This document shows, in pieces, positions 60,268-64,000 of a stretch of 64,000 nt of DNA (positions are counted from its first letter, which is position 1; each line of letters opens with the position of its first letter). Source of the stretch: Chrysophaeum taylorii (Eukaryota > Sar > Pelagophyceae > Pelagomonadales > Pelagomonadaceae); the NCBI GenBank assembly GCA_029834535.1, contig JAQMWT010000392.1, forward strand, positions 1 through 64,000. The letters are read 5' to 3'. The notes under the pieces were generated by a model that saw nothing but the letters and a program-made list of their open reading frames with translations, did no database searches and was not told the origin of the DNA. A program made the translations under genes and the position numbers.

Positions 60268-61290
60268 CAAGTGCAGGCCAGTAAGTGCAGGCCAGTAAGT
60301 TCACCTAGTCCCAATCTCTAACCCCAGTAAGTTCACCTGGTCCCAGTAAGTTTCATATAAGTTCACCTGGTCAGTAAGTTGACCTAGCTCACACCAACTC
60401 CTTTGAGCTCGTCGCTCTCGCCTCCGCCAATCTAAGCTGCTTTGATCCGCACGCGCCGCCAACCTTTGAGTTTACTCTAAAAACCCTTTACTCTAAAAAC
60501 CCCAGTATGTTCACCTGGTCCCGGTTTCACCTGGTCACTCAGTTCACCTAGTCCCAATCTCAAACCCCAGTAAGTTCACCTGGTCCCAGTAAGTTCACCT
60601 ATAGTGCGCGTGTAGACGCCGGGAGGGGGCTTATAGGTATTGCGCAGCACGTGGGTAGGGTGGAGTCGTCGACTCAGAAGAGTATATCCTCGGGGTTGCC
60701 GATCGACAGAGAGCCACGTAGAGCTGGACGTGGCAGAAGACGGGCTTGGGAAAGAGGACGCCGACCTCGCGGGGCGTCTGGCCCTGGCTCTTGTTGATCG
60801 TTTGGCGTAGGCGGGCCTTAAGGGATACAGGTTGGAGGAGCCTCGGTGACAACGACACGATCGATCATGTATCTGGTACCGTTGCAGTGGCCGTGCGACG
60901 GGTCGAGGTTGCGAAGACATTAAGCTCGCGATCAAAGTCAGCATGCCGTTGGTTGTCAGGGAGTTGAAAACTCTACTGTAAAGAGCGAGGCGTCGTCTTC
61001 CGACCCAGCCTAGTCAGCCGAAAAGAACTCCGACGCCTCGTCTCCGGGAAAAAAAGGCCGCGGTCATGCGCGCGTTGTCAGCATCGACAACATCGTTTCG
61101 ACGGGGCGTGAGAATGGCGCGCTGAAAGAGCCGCCGCGGGTCGTGGAAATAGTCTGCGAGGTCGCCGTAGACGGCTTGGAGGATCACTGTCTGGCTCTCG
61201 CGCCTACCTGATCCTTACTCTCGCGCCTACCTGATCCTTACCCTAAATCGAGGGACAAACAGACAAACATCTGTCGATTAGTAGTTAGGA
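60268..61290 (-). mobile_element. Helitron unit H7
   Basis: From CAAGTGCAGGCC (60,268; the first 15 bp are duplicated) to the complement of TCCTAACTACTAATCG (61,290). The helicase remnant is at 60,576-60,967 and beyond, with TINKSQGQTPREVGVLFPKP intact. It joins H8 with no spacer. Confidence 0.8.
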
Positions 61291-62387
61291 CAAGTGCAGG
61301 CCAGTAAGTTCACCTAGTCCCAATCTCTAACCCCAGTAAGTTCACCTAATCCCAGTAAGTTTCATGTAAGTTCACCTGGTCAGTAAGTTCACCTAGTCCA
61401 AATCTCTAACCCCAGTAAGTTCACCTGGTCCAGTAAGTTTCATATAAGTTCACCTGGTCAGTAAGTTCACCTAGCTCACTCCCACTCCTTCGAGCTCGTC
61501 GCTCTCGCCCCGCCAATCTAAGCGCTTTGATCCGCACACGCCGCTAACCTTTGAGTTTACTCTAAAACCCCAATAAGTTCACCTGGTCCCAGTAAGTTCC
61601 CCTCGTCACTAAGTTCCCCTAGGCCCCATCTCAAACCCAGTAAGTTCACCTGGCCCAGTAAGTTCACCTACAGTGCGCGTGTAGACGCCGGGAGGGGGCT
61701 TATAGGTATTGCGCAGCACGTGTGGGGTAGGGTGGAGTCGTCGACTCAGAAGAGCGTATCCTCGGGGTTGCCGATCGACAGAGAGCCACGTAGAGCTGGA
61801 CGTGGCAGAAGACGGGCTTGGGCAAGAGGACGCCGACCTCGCGGGGCGTCTGCCCTGGCTCTTGTTGATCGTTTGGCGTCGGCGGGCCTTAAGGGATACA
61901 GGTTGGAGGAGCCTCGGTGACAACGACACGATCGATCATGTATCTGGTACCGTTGCAGTGGCCGTGCGACGGGTCGAGGTTGCGAAGACTTTAAGCTCGC
62001 GATCAAAGTCAGCATGCCGTTGGTTGTCAGGGAGTTGAAAACTCTACTGTAAAGAGCGAGGCGTCGTCTTCCGACCCAGCCTAGTCAGCCGAAAAGAACT
62101 CCGACGCCTCGTCTCCGGGAAAAAAAGGCCGCGGTCATGCGCGCGTTGTCAGCATCGACAACATCGTTTCGACGGGGCGTGAGAATGGCGCGCTGAAAGA
62201 GCCGCCGCGGCTCGTGGAAATAGTCTGCGAGGTCGCCGTAGACGGCTTGGAGGATCACTGTCTGGCCTCGCGCCTACCTGATCCTTACTCTCGGGCCTAC
62301 CTGATCCTTACTCTCGGGCCTACCTGATCCTTACCCTAAATCGAGGGACAAACAGACAGACAAACATCTGTCGATTAGTAGTTAGGA
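61291..62387 (-). mobile_element. Helitron unit H8, head-to-tail with H7
   Basis: The 3' end CAAGTGCAGGCC at 61,291 immediately follows the 5' terminus of H7; the 5' terminus of H8 is at 62,387. The AGTAAGTTCACCT block is longer (61,300-61,670, about 14 copies). The helicase remnant at 61,609-62,038 has small deletions compared with H4. Confidence 0.8.
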
Positions 62388-63423
62388 CTGCTAAGAGGGG
62401 GGGGTGTGTGTGGGGAGCATGAAGGATGTGGGTGGGTTTGTGGGGTCCTTCGATTTAGGGTAAGGATCAGGTAGGCCCGAGAGTAAAGGATCAGGTAGGT
62501 GCGAGAGCCAGACAGTGATCCTCCAAGCCGTCTACGGCGACCTCGCAGACTATTTCCACGACCCGCGGCGGCTCTTTCAGCGCGCCATTCTCACGCCCCG
62601 TCGAAACGATGTTGTCGATGCTGACAACGCGCGCATGACCGCGGCCTTTTTTTCCCGGAGACGAGGCGTCGGAGTTCTTTTCGGCTGACTAGGCTGGGTC
62701 GGAAGACGACGCCTCGCTCTTTACAGTAGAGTTTTCAACTCCCTGACAACCAACGGCATGATGACTTTGATCGCGAGCTTAATGTCTTGGCAACCTCGAC
62801 CCGTCGCACGGCCACTGCAACGGTACCAGATACATGATCGATCGTGTCGTTGTCACCGAGGCTCCTCCAACCTGTATCGCTTAAGGCCCGCCTACGCCAA
62901 ACGATCAACAAGAGCCAGGGCCAGACGCCCCGCGAGGTCGGCGTCCTCTTTCCCAAGCCCGTCTTCTGCCACGTCCAGCTCTACGTGGCTCTCTGTCGAT
63001 CGGCATCCCCGAGGATATGCTCATCTGGGTCGACGACTCCACCCTACCCCACACGTGCTGCGCAATACCGATAAGCCCCCTCACGGCGTCTACACGCGCA
63101 CTGTAGGTGAACTTACTGGGACCAGGTGAACTTACTGGGGTTGGAGATTGGGACTAGGTGAGCTGAGTGACCAGGTGAAACTGGGACCAGGTGAACATAC
63201 TGGGGTTTTTAGAGTAAAGGGTTTTTAGAGTGAACTCAAAGGTTGGAGGCGCGTGCGGATCAAAGCAGCTTAGATTCGCGGAGGCGAGAGCGACGAGCTC
63301 AAAGGAGTTGGTGTGAGCTAGGTGAACTTACTGAACAGGTGAACTTATACGAAACTTACTGGGACCAGGTGAACTTACTGGGGTTAGAGATTGGGAGTAG
63401 GTGAACTTACTGGCCTGCACTTG
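62388..63423 (+). mobile_element. Helitron unit H9, inverted
   Basis: Plus orientation, placed 5'-to-5' against H8. It begins with the CTGCTAAGAGGGGGG segment and ends TTACTGGCCTGCACTTG at 63,423, followed by TATATATA. The helicase remnant (62,758-63,129; TINKSQGQT block at 62,900-63,000) resembles H7, sharing LKARLRQTINKSQ. Confidence 0.8.
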
Positions 63424-63555
63424 TATATATATATCAGGCAACAAGAAAAGACGCGCATACATATACACCACCAGCACCAAGTGTATAGAGAAGAAAGCAG
63501 CCGTGCCTCGAAGGAGGCGGGAGGGGAAGAAAAAGTAGTCCGATCAGAGAACGGA

Positions 63556-64000
63556 CTAGGTGGTGGACTTGAAGTGGGAGGTGACATCGTCAAGGAGGAG
63601 GGGGGTTCGCGGTGGAGTCGGCAGCAAGTCGGGGACGTTGGGCACTATGCCGGAGGGGTTGAGGGGGAAGAGGGAGGAAAAGTAGGAGGCCGCGGCGTCG
63701 CGGAGGTCGAAGGTGTCCTGGACCCCCGGGAGGCTGGAAAGGTCCTCGAGCCAGCGCTGGAGGTTGGGGTAGTTGGCGCGAACAGTCTTCCGGCCGCACT
63801 TGAAGAGCGTCGCGTAGACCGCGTCGAACCTCGATATTGTCGGATAGAGCCAGACGTCGGCCTGGGTGAGTCGTTCTCCGAGAAGGAAGCGGCCGTCTTC
63901 GAGACGGGCGTCGGCGCGCTCGAGAGCATCGTGGAGTGCCTTCTCTGCTCCGTCGTACGCGGCTTGCCTCGTCGCGAATCCGCACTTGTAAACGCCGTCG
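63556..64000 (-). CDS. Glutathionyl-hydroquinone reductase (xi-class GST), C-terminal part
   Basis: 148 codons to the TAG at 63,556; the 5' part lies beyond the window. It opens DGVYKCGFATRQAAYDGAEK, the signature of the ECM4/YqjG xi-class GST C-terminal domain. RLEDGRFLLGERLTQADVWL, YPTISRFDAVYATLFKCGRK and YPNLQRWLEDLSSLPGVQDT follow, then the family's final NPSGIVPNVPD. Reaction by family: glutathione-dependent reduction of glutathionyl-hydroquinones, using a Cys-Pro-Trp-Ala motif in the thioredoxin-like N-terminal domain, which is not in the window. The 30-residue tail after VPNVPD is longer than usual. No stop or frame change in the visible part, so probably functional. Confidence 0.9.
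   Translation of the reverse strand, partial: DGVYKCGFATRQAAYDGAEKALHDALERADARLEDGRFLLGERLTQADVWLYPTISRFDAVYATLFKCGRKTVRANYPNLQRWLEDLSSLPGVQDTFDLRDAAASYFSSLFPLNPSGIVPNVPDLLPTPPRTPLLLDDVTSHFKSTT

Noticed and set aside
61300-61670. CRISPR-like array of AGTAAGTTCACCT repeats
   Set aside because: Repeats are too short, spacers are themselves repeated, and the blocks are a constant part of every Helitron unit in a eukaryotic genome.

Overview
The window looks like a GC-rich nuclear contig from a unicellular alga, most likely a stramenopile (ochrophyte) with a flagellated stage. Four points support this. Single-copy genes are dense and carry very short GT-AG introns (44-70 bp). Two genes are of ciliary type (a CEP20/FOR20-like LisH protein and an outer-dynein-arm-docking-like coiled coil). 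One small protein has a signal peptide followed by a second, twin-arginine-like hydrophobic segment, as expected for a thylakoid protein in a complex plastid. There is also an LNR-bearing polycystin-type channel. The assignment is an inference from gene content.

Layout. 1-11,176: an LTR-retroelement fossil (A1) spanning 1-8,031 with no recognisable pol, a decayed ORF beside it, a Helitron unit (9,019-10,092) and a truncated second copy of the LTR element. 12,350-19,705: host genes on the minus strand (polycystin-2-like channel, a multi-membrane protein, a membrane J-protein), with a solo LTR of the A family at 18,300-18,532 between perfect 5-bp target duplications. About 20,240-23,110: a broken Ty1/copia-like fragment. 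24,136-34,674: a compact host island with an EF-hand thylakoid-like protein, a hypothetical, an ELMO-domain protein, a methyltransferase-like protein, a hypothetical, CEP20, an ODA-docking-like coiled coil, an FKBP isomerase, TFIIE-beta and a hypothetical. Gene ends here abut, and one convergent pair has overlapping stop codons.

35,119-41,296: a tandem array of Helitron units, each carrying only the C-terminal end of the PIF1-like Helitron helicase. One unit also holds a satellite of about 364 bp and another a small ORF. 41,306-48,679: a composite Mutator-like (MULE) element made of two inverted copies, with 105-bp terminal inverted repeats, near-perfect 9-bp flanking repeats and a central palindrome. 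LINE 3' ends with (TTAG)n tails lie inside it and just beyond it. 51,853-56,565: a second compact host island (a CAMK-like kinase with a huge activation-segment insert, a hypothetical membrane protein, a coiled-coil protein, and a K+-dependent-type Na+/Ca2+ exchanger with altered cation-site residues). 60,208-63,423: three more Helitron units, two head-to-tail and one inverted. 63,556-64,000: the C-terminal end of a glutathionyl-hydroquinone reductase.

Four host gene models with introns were built by eye (polycystin, J-protein, EF-hand protein, kinase). All splice sites are GT-AG and all spliced lengths are exact multiples of three. No rRNA, convincing tRNA or CRISPR array was seen.
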